Shown here one piece after another: positions 43,076 through 55,900 of a stretch of 64,000 nucleotides of DNA. A program made the translations under genes and the position numbers. The notes beneath the pieces were generated by a model, which worked only from the letters and a program-made list of their open reading frames with translations, had not been told where the DNA came from and ran no database searches. Position 1 is the first letter of the stretch, and every line of letters begins with the position of its first letter. Source of the stretch: Pictodentalium vernedei (taxonomy: Eukaryota > Mollusca > Scaphopoda > Dentaliida > Dentaliidae); assembly GCA_031216915.1 (NCBI GenBank), contig CM062297.1:543452971-543516970 (forward strand), in the 5' to 3' direction.

Positions 43076-43650
43076 ATATTTTGAGTTGTTGTTATTCAAC
43101 TTTTTGAGCGGCTGCTTTATCTTTGGCACGTTAGGTCCCCTGGTTGCTTTCTAAGGATGCCACAGCTTTTTATACCCCAGTACTGGTCTTGAAGCAAGTG
43201 TGCCACCTCAGGGAAAGTGGTCACCTTCCATATAAGGATTTTCCAGGAGGTTTTCGTGACTATGTGAGGGCAGGGTCACAAACGACCGGAAGAATTAAAT
43301 CTTACGAGAGATGAACAGCATAGAGAAACGCTATGGATTGGGAATAGTTTAATTGCACAACAAATCACTCAATTTTAGTTACTAAATGAATAAATGGAAT
43401 AGTAAGCACAGTTATAAGTAATTATAACAGCATTATCAGGGGTGTGGACATAATTGTCTGTAGAAAAATAAATGTAGTATGTTTACAGACAGTTTAAATT
43501 GACCAAAACTAAAGTGAAAACAGAATAGTCATCAAAATATATAATAAACTGTACATACAATGTCAGTGAGGCTAATTCTGCCTAGAATGCAACCGGTAGT
43601 AAGTCTGAAAATTTTTTTTGTCCATTTACCCCAAAAGAACTTGTCTATTT
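43076..43650. other. no gene seen
   Basis: AT-rich sequence without recognisable coding content or repeat units. Confidence 0.55.
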
Positions 43651-43960
43651 TTATCTTAACTTGTCAAAGTCAAGATAAGCTATTGCCATCGCACGTGCAG
43701 AAGTCTGTGAGTCTGTTCACATTTTCCTTTAGCACAGGCTACACCCTGTAGTTCTTGTCCGATCTTCACGAAATTTCATATGCAGGTTTGGGGTCATGTC
43801 TGGATGAGAAAGTCCCCTTTTGGTCACGATCGGTCAACCGTGATGGCTGCCCGAACTCGAAAACCTTTAGCACAGTCCACAGGTTGTGTTTATGAAGGGA
43901 TTTCATTGTAACTTAGTAGGATGCTTCTGTATAATATCTAGATGAGAACGTCCCCTTTTT

Positions 43961-46900
43961 AGCTTAACTTTGGCGAAGCCAAATCTGAGCTTTTGTCATG
44001 GCCCGTCGTCCGTCTGGCCATCTGTCCGTCTATCAACAATTGGATACGGATCGGCCTAGAGGCTGTATTTATGAACCGATCTTTACGAAACTTCTTGGGT
44101 ACCTTTGTTATGACCGTGGGACGAGAACGAGTGTTTTTGTGTGCGGTCCGAAATTCAAGATGGCTGCCAGCCGCCATTTTGTACCGACGATGCAGAAATC
44201 TGTTTTTTGTACAGAACTTCCATATGAAAGCTCTTATTTGAATAATTTTTTGTATGAATGTTTAGTGCCATGGGATACATCACATATAATACGGGTTTTT
44301 TTCTCGTGCATAAATGGTGCAAATTAGACTAATTTTGATGGTTTTTTGGGTTACTTTCAGCACTGCAAGTGCAAATGCCAATACGGCTCGGGGTGGAGGC
44401 CGTATTTATGAACCGATCTTTACGAAACTTCTTGGGTACCTTTGGTATCACCGTGGGACGAGAACGAGTGTTTTTGGGTCCGGTTCGAAATTCAAGATGG
44501 TCGATGGCAGCCATTTTGTACAAAATTAGGTGCAATCAGATTTTTGCACAGAACTTCCATATGAAAGCACTGATTTGAATAATTTTTTGTGTGAATGTTT
44601 AGTACCATGGGATACATCACATATAATACGAGGTTTTTTCTCGTGCAGAAATTATGCAAATTAGATGAACTTTGATTTTTTCAGTGCAACTTACACACAG
44701 TAAGTACACATGTCAATACGGCTCAGACTAGAGTCTGTATTTATGAACTGATCTTCGCGAAATGTCTTGGGTACCTTTGTGATCACCTTGGGACGAGAAC
44801 AAGTGTTTCTGGGTGCGGTCTAAAATTCAAGATGGCTGCCAGTGGCCATTTTGTACCGAAATTAGGTCTAATCAGTTTTTAGCTCATCTTGACAAAGTCA
44901 AGCTGAGCTAATCTCATCGCTTCCCGTCCGTCGTCCGTCAACACCATGTTTTGGTCTTCTCCTCCAAAGCCACTGAGCCAATTCAAGTGAAAGTTTGTGT
45001 GAGTGATGGTCCCAAAGGGGCATTTCATTTTTGTTCAACTCAGCATGCCCAGCCCCATAGGGAGGGAGTGGGGGAAAATGCACCCAAATATTTTAAAAAT
45101 CTTCTTCTCAAGAACCAGTGTGTACAATGACTTGATATTTGCTATGGAGCTTCCATATGAGGTGTAGAATCAAGTTTGTTCAAACGAAGTTCGTGAAGTA
45201 ATATTTGGCTTTGTAATAGGAGGGGTAAGATTTTTGGCCCCACCCAAAATTTCTATTTTCTGAACCGATGGTCCGGTATGAACCAAATTTGGTTTGTGGT
45301 ATTATTGGGTCATAAGTACATGACCCATGCAAAAAAAAAAATTCCCGCATCCCCATGGGAACCCTGGGAGCTAAAAATAGAAATATTTTCAAATGCCCAT
45401 ATTTCCCAAACCCCATGGAACAGAGAGCTTTTATTTGGTATGAAGTATCCTTATGACCAGTAGAATTGAATGGTAAAAAAAAATTGCCATCGGTTATGTT
45501 AGGGTGTTCTGTAATGGGCATCGAAAAAATGCTGAGTCAGCATATTTGCAAAAATTTTAAAAAATCTTTTCTCCAGAACCAATCATCAGAATCTTTTGAT
45601 ATTTGGTATACAGCATTCATAGGGGGGTCAGATAAAAGTTTGTTCAAATAAAGCTCATTGGTTCATATTTGGGCTCTCTACAGGAGCCCGAAGTTTTAAC
45701 ATAGGGTAATATGGGGAATATTCTTTAAAAATCTTCTTCTTCAGAACCACCAGTCAGAATCTTTTAATATTTGGTATACATCATTGTTATGAGGGTCAGA
45801 TTCTAGATGTTCAAACCAAGTCCCTAGGTTAATATTTGGGCTTCCTACGGAAGCCCAAATTTTATCTTTGTTCAATATGGAGGGTAATTTAAAAAAATCT
45901 TCTTCAGATCCATCAGTCAGAATGCTTAGATATTCGGTATGCAACATCTCTATGGGGGTCAGATTCAAGTTTGTTCAAATCAGATCCCTAGGTATATATT
46001 TGGGCTCACTATGGTAGCCCAAATTTTTACTTAGTGCAATATGAGAAAATTTCTTTAAAAATCTTCTTCTTCAGATCCACCAGTCGGAATACTTTTATAT
46101 TTGGTATACAACATCTCTAGGGGGGTCAGATTCCAGGTTGTTCAATTCGAGTGCCTAGGTTAATATTTGGGCTCCATATGGGAACAAGAAATTTAACTTA
46201 GTACAATATGAGGGAATTTCTTCAAAGATCTTCTTCTTCAGATTCACTTGTCAGAATGCTTTCACATTTGGTATACAACTTCTCTAGGGGGGTCAGATTC
46301 AAGTTTGTTCAAATCGGATCCATAGGTCAATATTTGGGCTCACTATGGTAGCCCAAATTTGAACTTAGTGCAATTCGGAGAAATTTCTTTACAATTTCTC
46401 TTCTTCAGATCCAACAGTCAGAATGCTTTCATATTCGGTACACAACATCTCTAGGGAAGTCAGATTTAACTGTGTTCAAATCAAGAGCCTGGGTTAATAT
46501 TTGGGCTCTCTATGGGAGCCGGAATTGGCCATTTTGCTGAAGAATTAAAAATTTTGTATTCAGTACCTTCTAGAGGTACTAAGATTAATCCACATAGGTT
46601 ATATCAAGGGGCTTCATAGGGGAGCTCTACATTTTACTTATGATCAACTGAAGAAAAGGCATGATGCCCAGATTATTTTTGTCACTCCTGAGGGACTCAA
46701 GGATTGACAGTGTAGCCTATGGAGATGGCTTGCTTAATGTAGACTCATTGGACTCTGTTTAAATTGTGTTCTGTACAAGATGAGCGCTTCAGGCCCCGTG
46801 GGGCCTCTTGTTTGTACACAACTTCTATACAGCTCAGACTAGAGGCCATATTTATGAACCAGTCTTTACAAAACATCTTGGGTACTTTTGTTATCACCGT

Positions 46901-47390
46901 GGGATGAGAATGAGTGTTTCTGGGTGCGGTCCAAAATTCAAGATGGCTGCCAGTGGCCATTTTGTACCGAAATTAGGTCCAATCAGTTTTTTGTCACAAG
47001 TTCTATACAACTCGTATTTATGAACTGATCTTCACACAAAACTTCTTGGGTACTTTTGTTTTCACCTTGGGACAGGAACGAGTGTTTTTTGGGGTGCCTT
47101 TGTTATCACTGTGCTATAAGAACAAATATTTTGGGGTTCAGTCAGACCCACTCTGGGACTCCAAGATTTTTTTCTAGTTTAGCATCTGACTCTCACCCAC
47201 CTTTACAATACTTTACCTATACATTTATTACAGGCAACGGTCAGTATTTATGTACAGACCGTTACAATACTTTATATGTACCTTTGTTATCAGGTCATTA
47301 CCTAGATGTTTGTCATTGCTGTGTCACATACTATACATGTACATGTCTTTGTCTTGACAAGTTGAGCTACAGTGTCATTGACACTTTCAT
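43961..47390. mobile_element. repeat D, copy 1 (contains repeat A copy 3)
   Basis: It starts with the hairpin AGCTTAACTTTGGCGAAGCC and contains units with GTATTTATGAACCGATCTTT, ACGAAACTTCTTGGGTACCT and TTCAAGATGGCTGCCAGTGG. It ends GACAAGTTGAGCTACAGTGT then CATTGACACTTTCAT. It is split at 44881-46810 by repeat A; the uninterrupted sister copy at 59545-61040 shows the empty site (AATCAGTTTTTTGTACACAA at about 60109-60128). Short open frames in the units are not genes. Confidence 0.82.
44881..46810. mobile_element. repeat A, copy 3 (complete, uninterrupted, 1930 bp)
   Basis: From AGCTCATCTTGACAAAGTCA to GTGGGGCCTCTTG. Flanks are CAGTTTTT on the left and TTTGTACACAAC on the right; the empty site has six T, so at most two T are duplicated. 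It is nearly identical to the outer parts of copy 1 (7178-11047) and serves as its reference without the pearl-like element. Confidence 0.85.
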
Positions 47391-47580
47391 TGTCATTATC
47401 TGTCAACTGTGATGGCTGCCCAAGCCCAAACCCAAAAACTTTTTGCACAGTCTGCAGGTCATATTTAATATGGAGGGATTTCATTGTAACGTGGTAGGAT
47501 GACTCCGTATGATGTCTAGATGAGAACTTTCCCATGTGGTTGCGATCTATAAACTGTGACGACTGCCGGAGCCCAAAACC

Positions 47581-48365
47581 TGTCTATTTTTTTTCTGTGT
47601 TTTCTGTTTTGACTGAAATTGAGGATCAAAAACTTTGACAATGCAAGGCAAATTTATTTTCCACTGGCTTCGGCCTGGATACCTCAAGGATAAGAGGATA
47701 TAGCATGAGAATGTCTCACTCTTTCACTGACACTAACCTCATTGGGGGGTGGGGCAGGGGTGGTCAAACAGAAAATACTTCAAATAGTTGAAGTTGTCAC
47801 TGAAGTGCCAATATTTTCCAAGTAATAAGGACCATGATGTCAAAGTTATCACAGTGACATTAAAATGTGGATATTGGAAGTGGAAAGTACAATATACTCT
47901 TGTTGGTATAAAAGTGTAAAATTGTTACAAAGTCCAGTGGACTTCATCCATGAGTTATGTCTCTTTGCATGTTGAAAAACCTTCATTTCGGATTGATGTT
48001 TTGTACAGCTTCACCAATAGTTGATGGATCCTAATGAATTATAGTATGCATCTTTCCCTTCTTATGCCAAATACTCAAAATGCAAAATTACAATGACAGA
48101 AACTTGGTTTTTGTATATTTGTATGTATTTTAGAAATCATGATTGCATTCCATACAATACCTCAAGATTTGTAATTATAATACAAATCATTTTGTTACAG
48201 TACCTCTGGATGCATTTATACATTGACTCACTTAAACTAATTAGCATTAAGGAAAATATTTATATTATTGTTTATATCACTCCAGTTTAGGATTCTGGTA
48301 TCCTGTGTAGTCCGAATATCTGTTAATAGATACTAGTTTGAATATTAACAGGTGTTTACCACTAT
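47581..48365. other. no gene seen
   Basis: AT-rich, apparently unique sequence. The open frame at 48093-48290 shows no recognisable protein content. Confidence 0.55.
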
Positions 48366-51155
48366 TTTTAGCTCGCCTGACTGAAAGTCAGGGTGAGCTT
48401 TTCTTGTCACTCTTTGTCCTTCGTCTGTCTGTCTGTTGTCCTGCGTGAAGGTGGTGTTTGAACCTCTTTCTCCTAAACCACTGGCCACATTTTAATTAAA
48501 TTTCATGTAAGTAGTGGCTATATAGGGGCATTTGGGTTTTTCTTCAAATTGGATTTCTGCTCATATTGTGGAGTTGGGTGGGGCCAAAATGCACAAAATT
48601 TTAAAAAATCTTCTTCTCATGAACCAGCCATAGCAGAGACTTGATATATGGTATGCAGCTTCCATTTGAGGTGTAGACTCAACTTTGTTCAAGAGAAGTT
48701 TGACGGGCAATATTTACCTTTGTTCTGAGAGGGGCAAGAATTTTTGCCCCGCCCAAAATTTCTATTTTCTAAACCCAGAGGCTGATTTGAACCAAATTTA
48801 ATATGAGGTATTATTGGGTTATAAGTACTTGATTTATGCCCAAAATTTTTTTCCTTTTTCCTGCAGCCCCATGGGAACCGCAGGCGCTAAAAATAGAGGG
48901 AAAAAAAATTAAATCACCCACATCTCCAAAACTGCTCGGCACCGAGAATTTTTATTTGGTGTGAAGCTTCCTTAGGACCAACAGAAAGGATTGGTAAAAA
49001 AAAATTGCCATCGGTTTTATCATAAGGTACAGTTTCGGGACTTTGAACAAGTGCTGAGTCAGCACTTATTAACACTGTAGGCAATGGGAAGAACATTAAA
49101 AAATCTTATTCCCCAGATCCAGCAGGCAGAATATTTTGATATTTGGTATGCAACATTGTAGGGTGGATCTGATTCAAGTTTGTTCAAATTGGCCCCCTGG
49201 GTTCATATTTGGGCTTGGTATAGGAGCCCGATTTCGAACTTAGTGCATTTCAGGCAAATTTCTTAAAAAATGTTCTCCAGATCCAGCAGACAGAATCTTT
49301 TGATATTTGGTATGCAACATTGTGGGGGTGGATCTGATTCAAGTTTGTTCAAATCAGCCCCCTGGATTCATATTTGGGCTCACTATAGAAGCTCGAATTG
49401 GAACTTAGTGCATTTCAGATAAATTTCTTTAAAAATCTTCCTCTCCAGATCCAGCAGGCAGAATCTTTTGATATTTGGTATGCAACATTGTGGGGTGGAT
49501 CTGATTCAAGTTTGTTCAAATAGGCCCCCCTGGGTTTATATTTGGGTTCAGTATAGGAGCCCAAATTTGAACTTAGTGCATTTCAGGCAAATTTCTTTGA
49601 AAATCTTCTCAAGATCCAGCAGGCAGAATCTTCTGATATTGGGTATGCACCATGCTTATGGGGGTGAGATTCAATTTTGTTCAAGCCAAGTCCCTGGGTT
49701 CATATTTGTGCTCACTGTGGGAGCCCGAATTATAACTTAGCTCAAAATGAGGAATTTTCTTTAAAAATCTTCTTCAGATCCAGCAGTAGGAATGTTTTCT
49801 ATTTATACCCCCCGCAAACAAAGTTTGGGGGGGGGGGGGGGGGGGGGGGGTATATAGGAATCACCCTGTCCGTCCCTCTGTCCGTCTGTCCATCCTTGTA
49901 AGCGCAACTCCTCCTAAACCGTTTGAAGAATTTTCATGAAACTTTACACAATGGAAGAACTCCATATGGAGATTTGCATGAAGCAATATAATTCCGTTCT
50001 GACATTTCCAAGGGGAGATAATCTGTCTGCCTGACCATCCTTGTAAGCACAACTCCTTCTAAACTGTTTGAAGAATTTTCATGAAACTTTACACAATGGA
50101 AGAACTCCATACGAAGATGTGCATGAAGCAATATAATTCCGTTCTGACATTTCCAAGGAGAGATAATCTAACTTATACCGTCTGTCCATCCTTGTAAGCG
50201 CAACTCCTCCTAAACCATTTGAAGAATTTTCATGAAACTTTACACAATGGAAGAACTCCATATGAAGATATGCATGAAGCAATATAATTCCGTTCTGGCC
50301 ATCCTTGTAAGCGCAACTCCTCCTAAACCGTTTGAAGAATTTTCATGAAACTTTACACAATGGAAGAACTCCATATGAAGATGTGCATGAAGCAATATAA
50401 TTCCGTTCTGACATTTCCAAGGGGAGATAATCTAACTTATACATTTTCAGGCGTGGGGGGGGGGGGGGGGGGGATCACTTTGTGAGTTTGCTCACAGTAC
50501 CTCTAGTTGGTATGCAGCATCCTTAGGGGGGTGAGATTCAAGTTTGTTCAAGCCATGTCCCTAGGTCCATATTTGGGCTCACTGTGGGAGCCCGAATGAT
50601 AACTTAGTTCAAAATGAGGAATTTTCTTTAAAAATCTTCTTCTTCAGATCCAGCAGTCGGAATGTTTTGATATTTGGTATGCAGCATCCTTAGGGGAGTG
50701 AGATTCAAGTTTGTTCAAGTCATGTCCCTAGGTCCATATTTGGGCTCACTGTGGGAGCCCGAATTATAACTTAGTCAATATGAGGAATTTTTCTTTAAAA
50801 GTCTTCTTCTTCAGATTCAGCAGTCGGAATGTTTTGATATTTGGCATGCAGCAACCTTAGGGGGCTGAGATTCAAGTTTGTTTGCTTGAATTGTAACTTA
50901 GTTCGAAATGAGGAATTTTCTTAAAAAATCTTCTTCAGATCCAGCAGTCAGAATGTTTTGATATGTGGTATGTAGCATCCTTGTGGGGGTTGGGGGTGGG
51001 GGAGATTCAATTTTGTTTTAGCCAAGTCCCTGGGTTCATATTTGGGCTCACTGTGGGAGCCCGAATTATAACTTAGTTCAAAATGAGGAATTTTCTTTAA
51101 AAATCTTCTACAGATCCAGCAGTCGGAATGTTTTGATATTTGGTATGCAGCATCC

Positions 51156-51189
<34 letters not shown>

Positions 51190-51604
51190 TTCAAGTTTGT
51201 TAAAGCTAAGTCCCTGGGTCCATATTTGGGCTCCCTGTGGGAGCCCGAATTATAACTTAGTCAATATGAGGAATTTTTCTTTAAAAATCTTCTACTTCAG
51301 ATTCAGCAGTCGGAATGTTTTGATATTTGGCATGCAGCAACCTTAGGGGGCTGAGATTCAAGTTTGTTCAAGCCATGCCCCTAGGTCCATATTTGGGCTC
51401 ATTGTGGGAGCTCGAATTGTAACTTAGTTCAAAAAATCTTCAGATCCAGCAGTCGTAATGTTTTGTTATTTCGTGTGCAGCATCCTTCTGGGGGGGGGAT
51501 TCAAGTTTGTTAAAGCCAAGTCCCTGGGTTCATATATGGGCTCCCTGTGGGAGCCCGAATTATAACTTAGTTCAATATGAGGAATATTCTTTAAAAATCT
51601 TTTT
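48366..51604. repeat. repeat A-related array (subfamily A2)
   Basis: It starts AGCTCGCCTGACTGAAAGTC and continues with units containing CAGATCCAGCAGGCAGAATC, TTGATATTTGGTATGCA, GATTCAAGTTTGTTCAA and ATATTTGGGCTCACTGTGGG. It is interrupted by another element (49802-50510) and carries a 31-G run (51158-51188). The right end is cut by repeat C at 51605; the usual GGGCCTCTTG end is not found. Confidence 0.72.
49802..50510. mobile_element. hairpin-start element with about four 110-150-bp tandem units
   Basis: It starts TTTATACCCCCCGCAAACAA then AGTTTGGGG with 24 G (49827-49850), and ends near GTGAGTTTGCTCACAGTACC. Units contain AGCGCAACTCCTCCTAAACC, TTTTCATGAAACTTTACACA and ATTCCGTTCTGACATTTCC. 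It splits an A2 unit between GGAATGTTTT and GGTATGCAGC. Layout parallels repeat G at 42049. A run of 19 G is at 50455-50473. Confidence 0.7.
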
Positions 51605-52377
51605 TTAGCTCAACTTGACATAGTCAAGATAAGCTATTGCCATCACGCTTGCGGAAGTCTGTGAGTCTGTTAGTCTGTGAGTCTGTTCACATTTTCCTTT
51701 AGCACGGGCTACACCCTGCAGTTCTTGTCTGATCATCACAAAATTTCATATGCAGGTTTGGAGTCATCTCTAGATGAGAACGTCCCCTTTTGGTCGTGAT
51801 CGGTCAACTGGTATGGCTGCCCTAGCCCAAAACCCGAAAACCATAGCACAGTCTACAGGTCGTATTTATGAAGGGATTTCATTGTAACTTGGTAGGATGC
51901 CTCTGTATAATGCCTAGATGAGAACATCCCCTTTTGGGCATGATCAGTCAACCGTGATGGCTGCCCAAGCCCAAAACCCAAAAACTTTTAGCACAGTTTG
52001 CAGGTCATGTTTAATATGGTGGGATTTCATTGTAACTTGGAAGGATGACTCCTTATGATGTCTAGATGAGAATTTCCCCATTTGTGCATCATCTGCCAAC
52101 CGTGACGACTGCCCGAGCCCAAAACCCCAAAACCTTTAGCACAGTCTACAGGTCATATTTATTGAGGAAATTCATTGTAACTTGGTGGGTTGACTTCATT
52201 TAATGTCTGGATGAGGAGGTCCCCTTTTGGACGTGATTTGGCAACTGTGATGGCTACAGGGGCCCGAAACCCGAAAACCTTTAGCACAGTCTACAGGTCA
52301 TATTTATGAAGGGGTTTCATTGTAACTTAGTAGGATGACTCCAAATAATGTCTAGAGGAAGAACTCTATTTACTCAC
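51605..52377. repeat. repeat C, copy 3
   Basis: It starts AGCTCAACTTGACATAGTCA then AGATAAGCTATTGCC. About five units of 145 bp with CTTTAGCACAGTCTACAGG follow. It gives way at about 52365 to the unit array at 52378. Confidence 0.82.
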
Positions 52378-52980
52378 TAGGTTAAAGGTCAAGGTCACAG
52401 TGACCCTGAACATAGTAAATTAAAACAATTGGTTTCCGGATGATAACTTGATAATTGTTTGACCCATGTTCATGAAACTTCATAGGCAGGTTGGCATCAG
52501 TGAGAGGAAGAACCCTATTTATTTTGGACTTGCTAGGTGAAAGGTCAAGGTCACAGTGACCTTCAACATAGTAACTCGTGAACAATTGGTTTCCGGATGA
52601 TAACTTGTTAATGGTTTGACCCACGTTCATGAAACTTCATAGGTAGGTTTTCCTAGGTGAGTTGAAGACCCCTATTTATTTTAGACTTGCTAGGTCAAAG
52701 GTTAGGGTCACAGTGACCTTGAACATAAATCATAAACAATTGGTTTCCAGAAGATAATTTGACAGTGGTTCCACCCACGTTCACGAACTTCATAGGTAGG
52801 TTGGCATTGGTGCAAGAAAGAGCCCTATTTATTTTGGAATCACTCTGTCAAAGGTCAAGGTCACAGTGACCTTTCATATAGTAAATTGTAAAGAATTGGT
52901 TTCCGGACGATAAGTTGATAATGATTAAACCCACTTTTGTGCTGTCACAACTCGACATTGAATCGGTGATCCTATCGGCA
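52378..52980. promoter_or_regulatory. four-unit array of perfect ERE-like palindromes (about 155-bp units)
   Basis: GGTCACAGTGACC occurs at 52393-52405, 52549-52561, 52706-52718 and 52859-52871, once per unit. It is two GGTCA half-sites inverted with a 3-base spacer, the consensus of oestrogen-receptor response elements. In three units it is preceded by TCAAGGTCA, the extended half-site bound by ERR/SF-1-type receptors. The rest of the unit has ACAATTGGTTTCCGGATGAT and CATGAAACTTCATAGG. Binding or activity is inference; the repeat may be dispersed for other reasons. Confidence 0.6.
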
Positions 52981-52983
52981 TTT

Positions 52984-55900
52984 TTAGCTTAACTTGACAA
53001 AGTCAAGATAAGCTATTGCCATCACACTTGCGGAAGTCTGTTAGTCTGTGAGTCTGTTCACATTTTCATTTAGCATGGGCTACACCCCGCAATTCTTGTC
53101 TGATCATCACGGAATTTCATATGCATTTTTGGGGTCATGTCTAGATGAGAACGTCCCCTTTTGGTCGTGATCGATCAAGCGGTATGGCTGCCTGAGCCCA
53201 AAACCATTAGCACAGTCTACAGGTTGTATTTATGAAGGGATTTCATTGTAACTTGGTAGGATGCCTCTGTATACTGTCTAGATGAGAATGTCCCCTTTTG
53301 GGCATGATCTGTCAACTGTGATGGCTGCCCAAGCCCGAAACCCAAAAACTTTTAGCACAGTCTGCAGGTCATGTTTAATATGGAGGGATTTCATTGTAAC
53401 TTGGTAGGATGACTCCTTATGATGTCCAGATCCCCCGTGGGAACCCCGGGAAGTAAGCAGCACTTGTTTACTGTGGTAAACCAGTTCCGCTTTACTAGTA
53501 AAATAGGACCCAGTCACCAATGCTTGGGGTGAAAGTCCTCTAAAATGGGCAACATGTAGATCAACGATTGACTAAACTTGCCTTCATCTCAATGTTGTGT
53601 CACGATTAGCCATGGTGCATAAATATGTGACGTTAACCATCAACAAACAAACAAACATATGATGTCCAGATGAGAATTTCCCCATTTGGGCGTGATCTAC
53701 CAACCGTGACGACTGCCCGAGCCCAAAATTCAAAAACCTTTAGCACAGTCTACAGGTCATATTTATTGAGGAATTTCATGGTAACTTGGTGGGTTGACTT
53801 CATATAATGTCTAGATGGGAAAGTCCCCTTTTGGACGTGATTGGGCAACTGTGACGGCTACAGGGGCCCAAAGCCCGAAAACCTTTAGCACAGTCTACAG
53901 GTCAAATTTATGAAGGGATTTCATTGTAATTTGGTAGGATGACTCCAAATAATGTCTAGATGAGAACGTCCCGTTTTGATCGCGATCATTCAGCCTTGAT
54001 GGGTGCCCGAGCCCAAAAACCTTTATCATTGGCAAAAGGTCATATTTATGGAAGGATTTCATTGTAACCTGTTAGGTTGACTCCATATAATGCCTAGTTG
54101 ATGACATCCCATTTTGGTCGTGATTGGTCAACTGTGATGGCTACATGTGCCCTAAGCCCGAAAACCTTGATCACAGTCTACAGGTCATATTTATGAAGGG
54201 ATTTCATTGTAACTTTGTCACTCCAGATGTTGTTGCCCAGATGAGATTGTCACCTTTGGTTGCGATCATTCAACCATGATGGCTGCCTGAGCCCGAAGAC
54301 CGAAAACCTTTAGCACAGTCTACAGGTCATATTTATGAAGGGATTTCATTGTAACTTGGTAGGTTGACTTCATATAACGTCTAGATGAGAACGTCCCCTT
54401 TTGGACATGATTGGGCAACTGTGACGGCTACTGGGGCCCAAAGCCCGAAAACCTTGAGCACAGTCTGCAGGTCATAATTATGAAGGGATTTCATTGTAGC
54501 TTGGTCGGATGACTCCAGATAATGTCTAGATGAGAACATACCCTTTTGGTTGCGATCATTCAGCCTTTATGGCTGCCCGAGCCCAAAGACCTTTAGCATA
54601 GTCTATAGGTCGTATTTATGGAAGGATTTCGTTGTAACTTGTTAGGTTGACTCCATATAATGCCTAGATGATGACGTCCCCATTTGGTCGTGATTGGTCA
54701 ACTGTGATGGCTACAGGTGTCCGAAGCCCGAAAATCTTGAGCACAGTCTACAGGTCATATTTATGAAGGGATTTCATTGTAACTTCGTAGGATCACTCCA
54801 GATGATGCCCAGATGAGAATGTCCCCTTTTGGTTGCGATCATTCAACCATGATGGCTGCCCGAGCCCGAAGCCCGAATACCTTTAGCACAGTCTACAGGT
54901 CATATTTATGAAGGGATTTCATTGTAACTTGGTAGGTTTGACTTCATATAATGTCTAGATGAGAATGTCCCCTTTTGGACACGATAGGGCAACTGTGACA
55001 GCTACAGGGGCCCGAAGCCCATAAACCTTTAGAACAGTCTACAGGTCATAATTATGAAGGGATTTCATTGTAGCTTGGTAGGATGATAATGTCCAGATGA
55101 GAATGTCCCCTTTTGGTCGCGATCATTCAGCCTTGATGGCTGCCCGAGCCCAAAACCTTTAGCATAGTCTATAGGTCGTATTTATGGAAGGATTTCATTG
55201 TAACTTGTTAGGTTGACTCCATATAATGCCTAGATGATGACATCCCCTTTTGGTCGTGATTGGTCAACTGTGATGGTTACAGGTGCCCAAAGCCCGAAAA
55301 TCTTGATCACAGTCTACAGGTCATATTTATGAAGGGATTTCATTGTTACTTCGTAGGATCACTCCAGATGAGATTGTCCCCTTTTAGTTGCGATCATTCA
55401 ACCATGATGGCTGTCCGAGCCCAAAACCCGAAAACCTTTAGCACAGTCTTCAGTTCATATTTATGAAGGGATTTCATTGTAAATTGGTAGGTTGACTTCA
55501 TATAATGTCTAGATGAGAACGTCCCCTTTTGGACACGATTGGGCAATTGTGACGGCTACAGGGGCCTGAAGGCTGAAAACCTTTAGCACAGTCTACAGGT
55601 GATATTTATGAAGGGATTTCATTGTACCTGGGTAGGATGACTCCAAATAATGTCTAGATGAAAACGTCCCCTTTTGGTCGCGATCATTCAGCCTTGACGG
55701 CTGCCCGTGCCCAAAACCTTTAGCATAGTCTATAGGTCATATTTATGGAAGGATTTCATTGTAACCTGTTAGTTTGACTCCATATAATGCCTAGATGATG
55801 ACATCCCCTTTTGGTCGAAATTGGTCAACTGTGACGGCTTCAGGGGCCCGGAGCCCGAAAACCTTGAGCACAGTCTACAGGTCATATTTATGAAGGGATT

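Larger units (their letters stand above)
43656..47580. repeat. repeat C, copy 2, split by repeat D (itself split by repeat A)
   Basis: C runs from the hairpin start (CTTGTCAAAGTCAAGATAAG, about 43660) to 43960 and resumes at 47391 with TGTCATTATCTGTCAACTGT and GATGGCTGCCCAAGCCC. In copy 1 these two ends are contiguous (CCCCTTTTGGTCATAATCTG at 22985). D therefore inserted into a C unit at the TTTT of CCCCTTTTGG. Confidence 0.82.

Noticed and set aside
43960-47023. Several small ORFs encoding similar peptides (FMNRSLRNFLGTF and related)
   Set aside because: They are translations of repeat D units, present in both frames and on both strands, with no sign of coding constraint.
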